Source of the DNA: Physcia stellaris
Taxonomy: Eukaryota; Ascomycota; Lecanoromycetes; Caliciales; Physciaceae
Assembly: GCA_018902385.1 (NCBI GenBank)
Contig: JABSSW010000095.1
Coordinates: 1-32,486 of the forward strand
Length of the DNA: 32,486 bases
Reading direction: 5' to 3'
Under the pieces are notes generated by a model. It worked only from the letters and a program-made list of their open reading frames with translations, was not told the DNA's origin and ran no database searches. Positions 10,125-18,968 of this stretch are shown here, one piece after another; the stretch's first letter is position 1, and every line of letters begins with the position of its first letter. The translations under genes were made by a program, and so were the position numbers.

Positions 10125-11202
10125 ATGCAGTTTGCCTACCTTGCTCGCAAAACCTCTCAACCTCCACCCTATACACGGATATCGAGAACAAGCCCAACAC
10201 GAAGGAGACAAATTCAATTGGGCGCTATTGCGGCATGCGGCCTCTTACTCCTCCTGTTCCTGCTCTCAAGATTGTTTTCAGGCTCCAGTAGTGAAAGGCC
10301 ACCATTGGGAACGCCAGATACAGTAATTGTCACACTCTTGGATCATGAATCGATGAGCAAGGACTATATCAAAAAACTAGAGGAGAATAGGCAAAATTAC
10401 GCAGCTAGGCACGGTGAGTCTGCGTTTCTGACTGCAACCACAGAAGGGAATGACTTGCTAATCAATTGACTTGCAGGCTATGGCACCTTCTTCCCAAGCG
10501 TAAACGACTACGACATCGGAAACTCCCCAAGAAGCTGGGCTCTCGTCCCCGCACTGCGACACGCTATAACGAAATATCCACACACCACCCACTTCTTCGC
10601 GCTCTCCGCCCACGGGCTTATCATGAATCCTTCACTCTCGATCCAATCACACCCTACTGGAGAAAAAGCGTCTCGAATCGATCATGCTCCGGGACAAGCC
10701 TGTGGTTCCACCCGATAGCGTCATCAAGACTTTCTCTCATCTGAAGGCCGATAAGATCGATATCGTGCTCACCCAAGACGGGGAAGGTCTCTGCCAAGGA
10801 AGCTTCATTTTGCGGCGGGGAGAGTGGGCGAGGTTCTTTTTGGACACATGGTTCGACCCGCTATATCGAAGCTACAACTTCCAGAAAGCAGAAGGCCACG
10901 CACTGGTGAGTCGTATATGATGTAAAATAGAGGATTGAATTTGGGACTGGACTGATCAGGCCATCTAGGAACACGTTGTACAGTGGCATCCCACTATTCT
11001 CACTAAGCTGGCCCTGATCCCACAGAGGCTACTCAATTCATATGGAGTCGATATATCCAGCCGCGGCGGGAAAGAAGCCATGTTCAAAGATGACGACTTC
11101 GTGGTTCGTTTCGTGGGTTGCGAGCTTGATTCGAATCGGAACTGCGAGCAGGAGATGGAGCCTTACTACAATCAATGGAAGGCTCGGTGGGGGAACTCGT
11201 GA
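10125..11202 (+). CDS. MNN11: Alpha-1,6-mannosyltransferase complex subunit, MNN11-like (GT34 family)
   Basis: MNN11 belongs to the Golgi M-Pol II complex that extends the alpha-1,6 mannan backbone of N-glycans. Exon 1 (10,125-10,413) encodes a basic cytosolic tail (MQFAYLARKTSQPPPYTR), one signal-anchor helix (IAACGLLLLLFLLSRLF) and VIVTLLDHES. Intron 1 is 10,414-10,476 and intron 2 is 10,906-10,968, both 63 nt with GTGAGT donors. Exon 2 carries YGTFFPSVNDYDIGNSPRSW, VPPDSVIKTFSHLKADK and SFILRRGEWARFFLDTWFDP; exon 3 carries HVVQWHPTILTKLALIPQRL and ends at TGA 11,200-11,202. One extra C in a CCC run (about 10,652) breaks exon 2; all else fits the family. Where catalytic relatives have a DxD motif, I read FFALSAHGLIMNP, without it. 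Confidence 0.92.
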
Positions 11203-11855
11203 TTCTTTTTGATTTGGCAGAATTATAGCGTTATATTTGGTATTCCCAAGTTGCCCACAAGCGTTATTGTAGAATTGTTGGAGTGTGATGGCGTAGGGAA
11301 GGTGATGAGCTGATGACCTCAGTACTTACACTTACACTTGCATGGTTGAGTTAGCATATGGATTTCCATACCAAGATGCTTGCGCGTAGCTTGAGTTAGC
11401 ATATGGATTTCCATACCAAGATGCTTGCGCGTAGCGATCGTTCAAAGGCTACTCAGTAATGAATGTATGTATGTATATCGGACTGTTCACTGAATCAAAT
11501 CGACTGTTCGATTAGTAGATCACGCATTTCACTTGTATGAGAAAACTTTCTAGATGGCGTCCGCAAAGGTGTCATGACAGAAAAAGCCTGATTTTGCCAG
11601 TTATACGCATGTTTCCTGGCTTTGTAGTATGGAGACCAAGCTCAGGAAATCAGGCGGCTTCGATGGTAAAAGTGTTGGGAGCCGACAAACATGTGTACAA
11701 GACAGGACTCTGCAAAGTAATCACCCATCATAGGATTAATAAGCATAAGACCAATACCGTAGACTCTTGAACCATCTGTTTTCGTTAGATGAATGCAACA
11801 TCGAATCAAGAAACTCCAGTGAGGAGTCGATACAACCTGTGGCCGCAGATCCATA
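11203..11855. other. Convergent intergenic region
   Basis: Lies between the 3' ends of MNN11 (plus) and the TPR gene (minus). It contains the 45-bp tandem duplication listed separately and a short ATGT microsatellite near 11,462-11,476. No gene is supported. Confidence 0.6.
11346..11435 (+). repeat. Perfect 2 x 45-bp tandem duplication
   Basis: Units 11,346-11,390 and 11,391-11,435 are identical, each starting TTGAGTTAGCATATGG and ending TGCGCGTAGC. Each unit also contains the short palindrome TATGGA-TT-TCCATA. The array sits about 145 bp after the MNN11 stop codon, so it probably lies in or just after its 3' UTR. Confidence 0.95.
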
Positions 11856-12473
11856 CTACCATCTCGGTGCCCTTGGTCTTTGGAATCCCCATAGCTGTGA
11901 CACTACCGCGCCATGCCGAGCGGTTGGATCATACTTTTCCTTCGCTGTCTTGAAAGCGCTTTGAATAATTGCATCTTCAGGAGTTTCTTTCAATGCATCC
12001 TCCAGATCACTGCAGGCATAGCCATACTCGCCTAGTTCAATCATAATTGAACCGCGACGAAATCGCGCTTTACTACGATCCACGGTGGAGTATTCGGATT
12101 TATCGTTGGCAGGAACCTTCGGTGCACACGCCTGCCACACCCTGTTCATCTCGTTGTCGTCGGCGAGATCAATCGCGTTGTCGGCCGCGAGCAAGGCCTC
12201 TGCCCAGTGTGTGTTGAGCTTCAGGCAGGTGAGCGCCAGGTTGAGCTCACACTGGAACCGCAATTTATTGATAGCGTGGCCAAATTTTGGCGGCATAGTA
12301 GATAGCAGCCTACCTTGGCGAACACTTTGCAATACCGACTCAAGGATCGAGAGGGTGTTACGGTAGTGATCACGAGCGTCCCCGAAGTGCCCCTTCTTGA
12401 ACTCTTCAGACCCCATATCTTTCATGTTGGTTGCAGACTTCAGCCAACTCCACGGTTCGAACTGACCGGTCAT
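11856..12473 (-). CDS. TPR protein, probably the C-terminal half of the adjacent F-box gene
   Basis: The 205-codon frame starts MTGQFEPWSWLKSATNMK and contains three helix-turn-helix pairs of tetratricopeptide type: GSEEFKKGHFGDARDHYRNT, CELNLALTCLKLNTHWAEAL, and RFRRGSIMIELGEYGYACSD followed by LEDALKETPED. TPR arrays mediate protein-protein contacts. Its ATG overlaps the TGA of the upstream minus-strand F-box frame in an ATGA. Bacterial-style overlap is not expected between separate fungal genes, so one frameshift within a single F-box/TPR gene is the simpler reading. The C-terminus (RPRAPRW, stop at 11,856) has no family match that I recognise. Confidence 0.75.
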   Translation of the reverse strand: MTGQFEPWSWLKSATNMKDMGSEEFKKGHFGDARDHYRNTLSILESVLQSVRQGRLLSTMPPKFGHAINKLRFQCELNLALTCLKLNTHWAEALLAADNAIDLADDNEMNRVWQACAPKVPANDKSEYSTVDRSKARFRRGSIMIELGEYGYACSDLEDALKETPEDAIIQSAFKTAKEKYDPTARHGAVVSQLWGFQRPRAPRW

Positions 12474-13198
12474 CGCCGTCTGAAGACTTTTGCGTACGCT
12501 GAGGGAATGATGTCAGTACCAACAACCACCTCGCTAAGACCGTGTAGGCGACGCCAAGGCTCAAGTAAAAGGCGTTCGTTCTCAGCAGGGCCACTCCGGT
12601 ATTTCCGTCGCAGATGCAGGTGGATAGCGTGCTCTTTACCCCATCTTGGTAAAGCATCACACATTTGCTGGAGGAAGGCTGTGAAACGAGGTAGATATAA
12701 GACAGGAAAGACGACCTGACATCGAAGTCGCTTGCTTCTCTCCTGGATGATCTTGACGTCGAGAGCGTGTCTGGTGAGCTTTGAAACTAGATCTGGATTA
12801 CTGCAGACGAAGCCCATCTCTGTACCCTCCAATAGCGACTGGGTCCAATAGACGTCATCGTTGTAGAGGCTGAGGCGTACGAACATATTTGAGGAATAGA
12901 ATATGTTGACAGTTTCAATATGGACCTGCTTGTTGACGCGTAGAATAGCTATATGGAGCTGAAAAGGCGGAGAGCTCGCTTTCAATCTCAATTTTCCATC
13001 TCGGACTAACGGCCGATATGCGAATGGCTTCGAAGGGCTAGTGACCCTAGTATCGAGAAGATATGCATATATTTTCTCTCTAAGTTCCAGTGGTAACTGT
13101 AATAGGCGAGAGGCTTTTGCAGTGATGCTGAGAGCCTCGAAACTCTCGGAGGGTGTCGGTAGATGAGGATGAGCCTGGGCGATCATTGACTGGAGCAT
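12470..13198 (-). CDS. F-box-like domain protein (fungal expanded family)
   Basis: The 242-codon frame carries the fungal F-box-like signature LLQLPLELREKIYAYLL at about residues 33-49. A region of the kind common in lineage-expanded fungal proteins follows (FQLHIAILRVNKQVHIETVN, then IFYSSNMFV). F-box proteins recruit substrates to SCF ubiquitin ligases; no substrate can be inferred. A Lys-rich leader in another frame (13,080-13,271; MPTEKKASKNTKNKNKAKAA) could be the true N-terminus if an indel lies near 13,130-13,190; otherwise translation starts at 13,198. The frame ends YAKVFRRR and runs directly into the TPR frame, so both are probably one protein. Confidence 0.7.
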   Translation of the reverse strand: MLQSMIAQAHPHLPTPSESFEALSITAKASRLLQLPLELREKIYAYLLDTRVTSPSKPFAYRPLVRDGKLRLKASSPPFQLHIAILRVNKQVHIETVNIFYSSNMFVRLSLYNDDVYWTQSLLEGTEMGFVCSNPDLVSKLTRHALDVKIIQERSKRLRCQVVFPVLYLPRFTAFLQQMCDALPRWGKEHAIHLHLRRKYRSGPAENERLLLEPWRRLHGLSEVVVGTDIIPSAYAKVFRRR

Positions 13199-13271
13199 TG
13201 CCAGACGCCGCCTTCGCTTTGTTTTTGTTCTTGGTATTCTTCGAGGCCTTCTTCTCTGTCGGCATCGTCAA

Positions 13272-14800
13272 CCATGCAATGCCAAGTCTATCTTGGAGCT
13301 GGGGACATACTCTTGTTCGCCATACCTTGTTTCCTTCAGGTAATATTTTTTTGGTCTACAGTGAGCTGATTCAATCGGAAATGTTAAGGGCGTTTGAGAA
13401 GAAAAGGTTTTCGTCAATTCCGCGATTTTAAGTGCAGCACGATGTCATGATGGCGTCGAACAGTGACACGCTAATTCTGCACGCTAAACCTGCACTCTAG
13501 ACCCTTAAGTAAACATGCCTGAAATGGAATGCCATACCCTATCTCCCACCAAAGCGATCAGGCCTGTTTGGGATGGTGGTGAGAAACCTCAAACTTTCAT
13601 ACTTCCTCTCACCCACTCCTCCAGGACCGAGCAGCGAGGAAGGTGCGCGCGCATCCTCACGCTCTTTGGCATGGCCACATTCATAAAGCCTTGGAAATGG
13701 ATGCCCTGATGGAGACAAAAGGGCATCGCCCGGTTCTCGCTCTTCCAGTCTCCAAATCGCTGTTGTCCTCTCCACCGGACTCATTCCCGACATCCCCATC
13801 TATCCTATGCCACTAAGGTTCGGAGAGAAATCCCGGCAGATGAGCTTCTGGAGAAAGCCGAAGTCGATGGCAAGTAAGGAGCTTACCAGGTGGAGAACAG
13901 CATCAAAGACAATACCAATGACTCGTAACTTTGTTTAGCTAAGGTACTGCGGTTGGCCCCTGGGTTGGGAATTCGTCTTCCACGGTTATCGTAATGCGCT
14001 ACAGTTGGGGTTGGGTGATATATCTAACCTGTATCAGCACGCTATGCTATTATTACCTTATTCTATCTTATTATTAGTTTCTTTCGGCTGAGGAGTCCTT
14101 GATATCCCCCTTCTCCTAGTCGTTGTAGAACATGCGTCGTCGGTTATGGGGTCAGAGCTTTGACGGAGCGTTGAGGTAAGGGGACTTGGGGATTGTGTGT
14201 ATCGTTGGAGGGATCCATGGGGAATGGAGCATGCAGTCCAGCTGAAGATATGATGGGTATCAATAGATATCGTAGAGCATAAATGAGATACTCTACTCTT
14301 CCGATTCTACATCTTAATAGCTATGTGCCTAATATACTCATCTCAACGAGGGAGGGAGAGAAGACGTCAAAGAGAACCCGCTAAAGCCCTGTGCCGATGC
14401 CTTCCCTTTCCTCCCTACGCTACCGCTATGATAGAGCTGGTTACTGCAAGATTTCCGCCGTTGTGGTCCTCCGTTCTGTACCCATGTTGCTGGTCGGCTT
14501 GCTGGCTTGACCGGTGTGATGCGTGCAGGTTTCTCCGTACCTTATTGGAGGGATGGGGCCCTGGCTTCCCGAAACACAGAGTGTGCCCCGTGGAGGTTTG
14601 TTCTCGAAAAAACCTCCTGTTTTATCCTCTTCCTTGCACTTGCCCTCCTCCTCTCCATACACACCCACCTCGAAAATATGCAGCCCAAGCTACAGCTCTT
14701 TCGTTGCTCTCCTCACGACCCTCTTGCTCTCTTGCTCTGCCTCTTCCTCTTCCTCTCCCAATCACTCTTGCCTCTTCCTCCCTCCTCCCCTCTAATGAGA
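13272..14800. other. Region without a recognised gene
   Basis: About 1.5 kb between two minus-strand genes. Short frames at 13,515-13,709 (plus) and 13,539-13,799 (minus) overlap and neither shows a known domain. Plus-strand frames at 14,323-14,956 are the antisense side of mS37 exon 2 and its 3' flank. Pyrimidine-rich tracts at 14,640-14,800 explain their Leu/Ser/Pro content. Confidence 0.5.
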
Positions 14801-15320
14801 TCATTTATCCCTCTTCCGCGCCCCACTGATCTTGGGATACAACCTCGAGAGGTGATAATTGATGGTGTTTTTCTTGGGGTTCTTCGGGCGCGGCTCGTCC
14901 ATGCATGCGCGCAGGGCTTGCTCCAGCTTGATGCAGCCTGCGGTGTTGTGGCCTGAGGAAGCCCAGCAGCCTGGAATGGGGATGGTGTTAGCGCACGCGG
15001 ACTTAGAAAGGGTGTGCGGTGGGTCGAGTAAAAGGGGCAGTGGGGAAAGGTCATAGGGGAGTGGTGGAGATGGTGGGGAGAAATGTAGAGCTCGGGGGAA
15101 AAGTGTGACTGTAAGAAAAGAACTGAGACAGTGTCACAGTAGGCATCAAAAGCAATTACGGTTGGAAGCAAAGAGGAGAGAGTGACGTACTAAGCACGCT
15201 TGACATAATCCCCAGACAGGGGTTCTCGGCCGATTGATTTGGGCGCCGGACGCGGAGTTTTGGTAGAGGAGGTAGGCGGGGAGTGGAGGAGATCGCTTTG
15301 GAAGTTGGTTTTGCGGGCAT
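14801..15320 (-). CDS. MRP10: Mitochondrial small-subunit ribosomal protein mS37 (MRP10), intact
   Basis: This CHCH protein of the mitochondrial 37S subunit is imported and oxidatively folded by the Mia40 pathway. Exon 1 (15,191-15,320) starts MPAKPTSKAISSTPRLPPLP and continues KLRVRRPNQ; exon 2 is 14,801-14,970. The intron (14,971-15,190, 220 nt; donor GTACGT, acceptor TTCCAG) splits the Ser before the second Cys. The twin CX9C pattern is complete: C-LGIMSSVLS-C, then WASSGHNTAG, then C-IKLEQALRA-C. The tail MDEPRPKNPKKNTINYHLSR is typical of the family. The 99-residue product has the usual length and, unlike genes to the left, needs no frame repair. It lies only about 370 bp from the hypermutated block. 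Confidence 0.96.
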
Positions 15321-15690
15321 TGCTGTATTTGGGTGGAGATGGTAGGGGAGAGACGATGCGAGTGGTGGGTGTTGGCGACAGCTCGATGGCTGAGGGGAAT
15401 CTTTATGAGGTGTGCATCTTTAGTGAGTGTATCTGGAGATTGGTCGGCTTCAGGAGCTAAATAGATGCTTTAGGTCTAAGAAGGATGTGATCTTTAGAGA
15501 TTGGCGATAAGCAATCGAGAGATTATGGGTAAGATGAGAGGTTGACGAGTTGAGGCTTAAGCAGCATCACAGTATGTGATACTAGGTACGATTATTGTAT
15601 TGCTTCGACAAAAAGAGACTGGAACTCTCATGATTGATTGATTGATTGATTCATTAAGCACTCGAAACCGATCTTAAGAATTCGTTATGC
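15321..15690. other. mS37 promoter region and edge of the AT-rich block
   Basis: This is the last balanced-GC sequence before the hypermutated block and holds the mS37 promoter. A (TGAT)5 microsatellite at 15,631-15,650 lies just before the composition changes sharply near 15,690. No gene is seen. Confidence 0.6.
15631..15650 (+). repeat. (TGAT)5 microsatellite at the GC/AT boundary
   Basis: Five uninterrupted TGAT units, about 40 bp before the start of the T-rich block. Confidence 0.95.
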
Positions 15691-16542
15691 GATTAAAAAC
15701 AATCGAGCCAATCATCTTCTAAGAGATTTTTGACTCTATACAGAATTATTTGCTTTTGATGTTTTTTTTTTTATTCGAGCAAATCACTTCAAACATTTTT
15801 ATTTTCATGATTTTTTTTTCATTTTCATTTTGTACGAAAATTTTCAATTCAATGCACTTTTTTGCAATTTTTATTTCTCGTCGTTCGCAATTGAAACTCG
15901 TAAATAATCAATGAATTCGAATTTTTCGATAAATTTTGTCGTTTTTGTCAAATTGATCGAATTGATCAATACGTTCATCAATTTTATTTTTTTCATTTCG
16001 CTTTTTAATTTCGTCAATTCATAAATTTTTACGAAATTTTCAATTTTTGCATTCGAAAACACGTGTTTGATCGTTTGTTTTTCTGGCATACATTTAACAC
16101 AATGAAATTTTCGATTTGTTTTTGTTGTATAAAAACGTTCGTAAATTTATTTGATCGTGCGAAATTGTATTGTTATGACGTTGAATTTTTTTGTGAATTT
16201 TTCGTGTAATCGTAATATTGTTTTATTGAATTTCGACGTAATTTTGTACAAATTTTTTTGTTGCAATTTTTTCATTTTTGATTTCGATTGTTGTTTTATC
16301 GATTTATGAAATCACGATTTTGACGACGTTTTTCAGCATTTGCACGTTCGTTTGTTGTGTTTTTGTGATCGATGTTCATTTTTTTTTTTTTTTTTCGTTT
16401 TTTCAATTTTCATTTCGTGATTTGCTTGATCGAAATGTTTGTTTGTTCGTTGTTTTCGATATCGATGTGAATCGAAATTCAATGCAATTTCATTTCAATA
16501 TATTTGTTTCGCAATTCGTTGATCAATCAAATTATTCATTTC
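15690..16542. repeat. Hypermutated T-rich sequence, left arm of an interrupted unidentified element
   Basis: CpC, CpT, GpG and ApG are nearly absent while CpG, CpA and TpG persist, giving strings such as TTTTTCGTTTTTCGA. Minus-strand reading contains partly open frames (15,871-16,089, beginning MPEKQTIKHVF), suggesting coding sequence in that direction, but I cannot assign a family. It joins 18,974-22,263 across the inserted LTR element with a 5-bp duplication (ATTTC at 16,538-16,542 and 18,969-18,973). Confidence 0.7.
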
Positions 16543-16704
16543 TGTTACGATAAATCGTGATGTGGGTGGATAATATGCTTGATTGTTACTATCTAGGAGG
16601 CAGAGTGCGAGATATGGGGCAGGCTGCCGAGGCTCTGCGGGAGCGCTAGTCCCTTCTGGTCAAGATATCCTGACTCCAGCCCTATGTGGAGGTTTACCGT
16701 AACA
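16543..16704 (-). repeat. Left LTR of the gag-only element
   Basis: 162 bp, starts TGTTACGATAAATCG and ends GGTTTACCGTAACA. It differs from the right copy by one GG/GA change, an adjacent CT/AC pair and one G/C change. In the gag orientation this is the 3' LTR. Confidence 0.95.
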
Positions 16705-16934
16705 GATGCCACCAACGAAAGAAGATCACAACGCCCTCGTTGTGCCGCGTGACGGGGACATGCGATCCATCCATGAGAAATCTATTAGTAATACATGTAA
16801 AGAAGTAAGGAATCCACCGAGTTCTCCGTCCATTGGCTCAGATGTCTCCGTGGATTGCGCCCGGGCCAGAGATACTGCACATTTTGTATGGCAAATGGCC
16901 CGATATCTCTGGTCAGAGCTTCCTCCAGGGCTGA

Positions 16935-18505
16935 TCAAAACGTCGATTCGGTTGGGTAGGGGGTCCATTCGGTGGAGCGGCGGCGGCGACGATGCTCCAA
17001 ATGGGTGCAGCGGAGGTGCCCATGCAGGTCGTTATTGGAGCGGAAGGCCCGAAAGCAACGGCGGCATGTATGGGGGTTGGTTTTCTTGATCAAGGCCATT
17101 AATGGGGTATTCGGAGGATGGCGGCCAACGTAGTGCCCGGCATATATACGTTTCGGTTCCGAATCAACGCATTCTTGGTAATGCGCGGCTTCTGATTGGT
17201 TGACTTGGTGGGTTCTGGTCCATTGGTTGCAGAAATTGGGGCCTCCATTGAGTGCGTGGCCTTTGTAATGGTAGGGAGCAGGTGTAAGTGGTATGCCGTC
17301 AGAGATGGAGGGCATTTTGTATGGCGAAACCCTCGATTTCTCTGACGTGGTTTCGGTAGGAGGTAAGGATTTGGGGCGGATCGATTCCGCAGGGATGAGT
17401 TGTTGAAAACTCCTCGGATTCGGCGTTTTCGAGCCCTGACTAATCGATGCCTTCTGATTGGCTGCGGGCTTGAAGTAGGAGGTGATTTGGTCTGACTGGA
17501 GACCTTTGGGGAAGACTTGTGCTTCTTGGCCTGATGATTGCTGTGTAGGTGGTTCATTCTCTTGTGCTTCCCATCGAACATCTTGAACAAGTCGTCAATG
17601 GTCAGGTATGGTTTCGGCTCCTGGTGTTTCGAAATTGGAGTCTGAGGGGTGTAGGCGGCGGAGTAGGCGGGCAATTGACCGCTGCATTCTCCAGCGCTCT
17701 TGGTAGGTGCTTTGGTGTAGGTATTGGGAGACGTGAAGGCTTTGGTGCAACGACTGGGCGTGAGGCTATTTCGGCCCAGGATATCTGCTTTCGTGGTGTT
17801 GCAGGTGGAGTGTCAGGAAGTGAGGTTTTCGGAGCCGTTTTTGACGGGCTGGTAGGTGGTGTGAGCACTGATGCTGACTCACTCGGTGGAGGTGTTGCAG
17901 GGGGTGTAAGCACTGCGGCCAATGCTTTTGGTGCTTCGATTGGTGCAGCAGGTGACTGCTTCGGTGTGGAGGGGGGTGTAGGCATCGCGGCCACTGCGGG
18001 CGCCGCTTTTGGTGTTTCGGTTGATGCAGCAGGTGACTGCTTTGGTGTGGAAGGGGAGTAGGCATTGCGGCCATTGCGGGCATCGCTTTTGACGTGTGGT
18101 GCTCGACGGTCTCGCTTCGAGGTGGAGTAGAGAGTCTTACGATATCGTTTGCAGGCTTTGTTTGTTGTTGTAGCTCTTTCGAGTCGAATTTCTGGTAAAG
18201 CGCTTCGCATAGGATATCGAGGTCCTTCGTCCAATACTCTTGCAGATATGATGCCTGTTCAAAAACCATTGCCCCGCAGAACCTTGAAGGCAATATCGAG
18301 CAATAAGATGTGGTTCGACTCCTGAATGCTCCTTTGTTTTGCGTTCAAGATTTGCCAGAAACTTGTTGACGTCGCGGTAAACGGCTATGCCCTCTTTGTA
18401 AACGACATCTCCTTCAGGGTATTTGACAGATATAAGGAGACTTGGATGAAGGATGCCGAGCATTCGTTGATAGTTCTTGCAATAGGATGGCTCGGATTGC
18501 GACAT
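16935..18505 (-). pseudogene. Gag-like polyprotein of the gag-only element, frame-interrupted
   Basis: On the minus strand the protein starts MSQSEPSYCKNYQRMLG. It then shows a capsid-like region (VYRDVNKFLANLERKTKEH, HLIARYCLQGSAGQW, DLDILCEALYQKFDSKEL), a Pro/Ser-rich tail with 27-residue repeats, the linker YLTIDDLFKMFDGKH, a segment YKMPSISDGIPLTPAPYHYK and a C-terminal C2H2-type zinc finger, CRRCFRAF...HGHLRCTH (C-x2-C-x12-H-x4-H). This order matches gag proteins of LTR elements common in Dothideomycetes, by my recollection of the family. The pieces lie in successive frames, with shifts near 18,250, 18,070, 17,650 and 17,300, so the copy is broken, or sequence errors are present as in nearby genes. 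Confidence 0.75.
17865..18110 (-). repeat. 81-bp tandem repeats in the gag Pro-rich region
   Basis: Units beginning TGCAGCAGGTGACTGCTT occur at 17,944 and 18,025, 81 bp (27 codons) apart, with a more divergent third unit to the left. They encode repeats built around TPKQSPAA. Confidence 0.8.
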
Positions 18506-18806
18506 GGTGCAGGTAGGTCGCTGACGCCGAATGGCTAGGTATTGCCAAACGCGGAGGACTCGTAGATAGGTATTCTGGCGTGGATTGGGCACGCAGGTAG
18601 GTAGATAGATAAACGGGTCGATAGGTAGATATGCTGATGTGGTTTCTAGTACAATAAAATCAAATGCAAATATGCTCCCAGCGGAGTTGGTGATACCCTT
18701 CGGTTCTGATGCTTGCCCAACGGCGCTGGTACGGCCCAACGGCGTTGGTTGCTGCTAGGACTCTAGACAGCTTGGAAAGCTGTCAATCGATCGATGATGC
18801 TATCAT

Positions 18807-18968
18807 TGTTACGATAAATCGTGATGTGGGTGGATAATATGCTTGATTGTTACTATCTAGGAGGCAGAGTGCGAGATATGAGGCAGGCTGCCGAGGCTCT
18901 GCGGGAGCGCTAGTCCCTTCTGGTCAAGATATCACGACTCCAGCCCTATGTGCAGGTTTACCGTAACA
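18807..18968 (-). repeat. Right LTR of the gag-only element
   Basis: 162 bp, same ends as the left copy, followed by ATTTC at 18,969-18,973. In the gag orientation this is the 5' LTR. Confidence 0.95.

Larger units (their letters stand above)
16543..18968 (-). mobile_element. Non-autonomous LTR retrotransposon encoding only gag (TR-GAG-like)
   Basis: Direct 162-bp LTRs (16,543-16,704 and 18,807-18,968) have inverted ends TGTTACG...CGTAACA and differ at only 4 positions. A 5-bp target-site duplication ATTTC flanks the 2,426-bp element. The 2.1-kb interior codes on the minus strand for a gag-like protein and leaves no room for protease, RT, RNase H or integrase. GC content and CC/GG content are normal, so it has escaped the mutation that transformed its surroundings, or arrived later. 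It must be mobilised by an autonomous partner; element B at the right edge has a gag-pol of a possibly related type. Confidence 0.9.

Noticed and set aside
14323-14956. Plus-strand ORFs of 168 and 149 codons
   Set aside because: They are antisense to mS37 exon 2 and its pyrimidine-rich 3' flank; the Leu/Pro/Ser bias comes from CT tracts.
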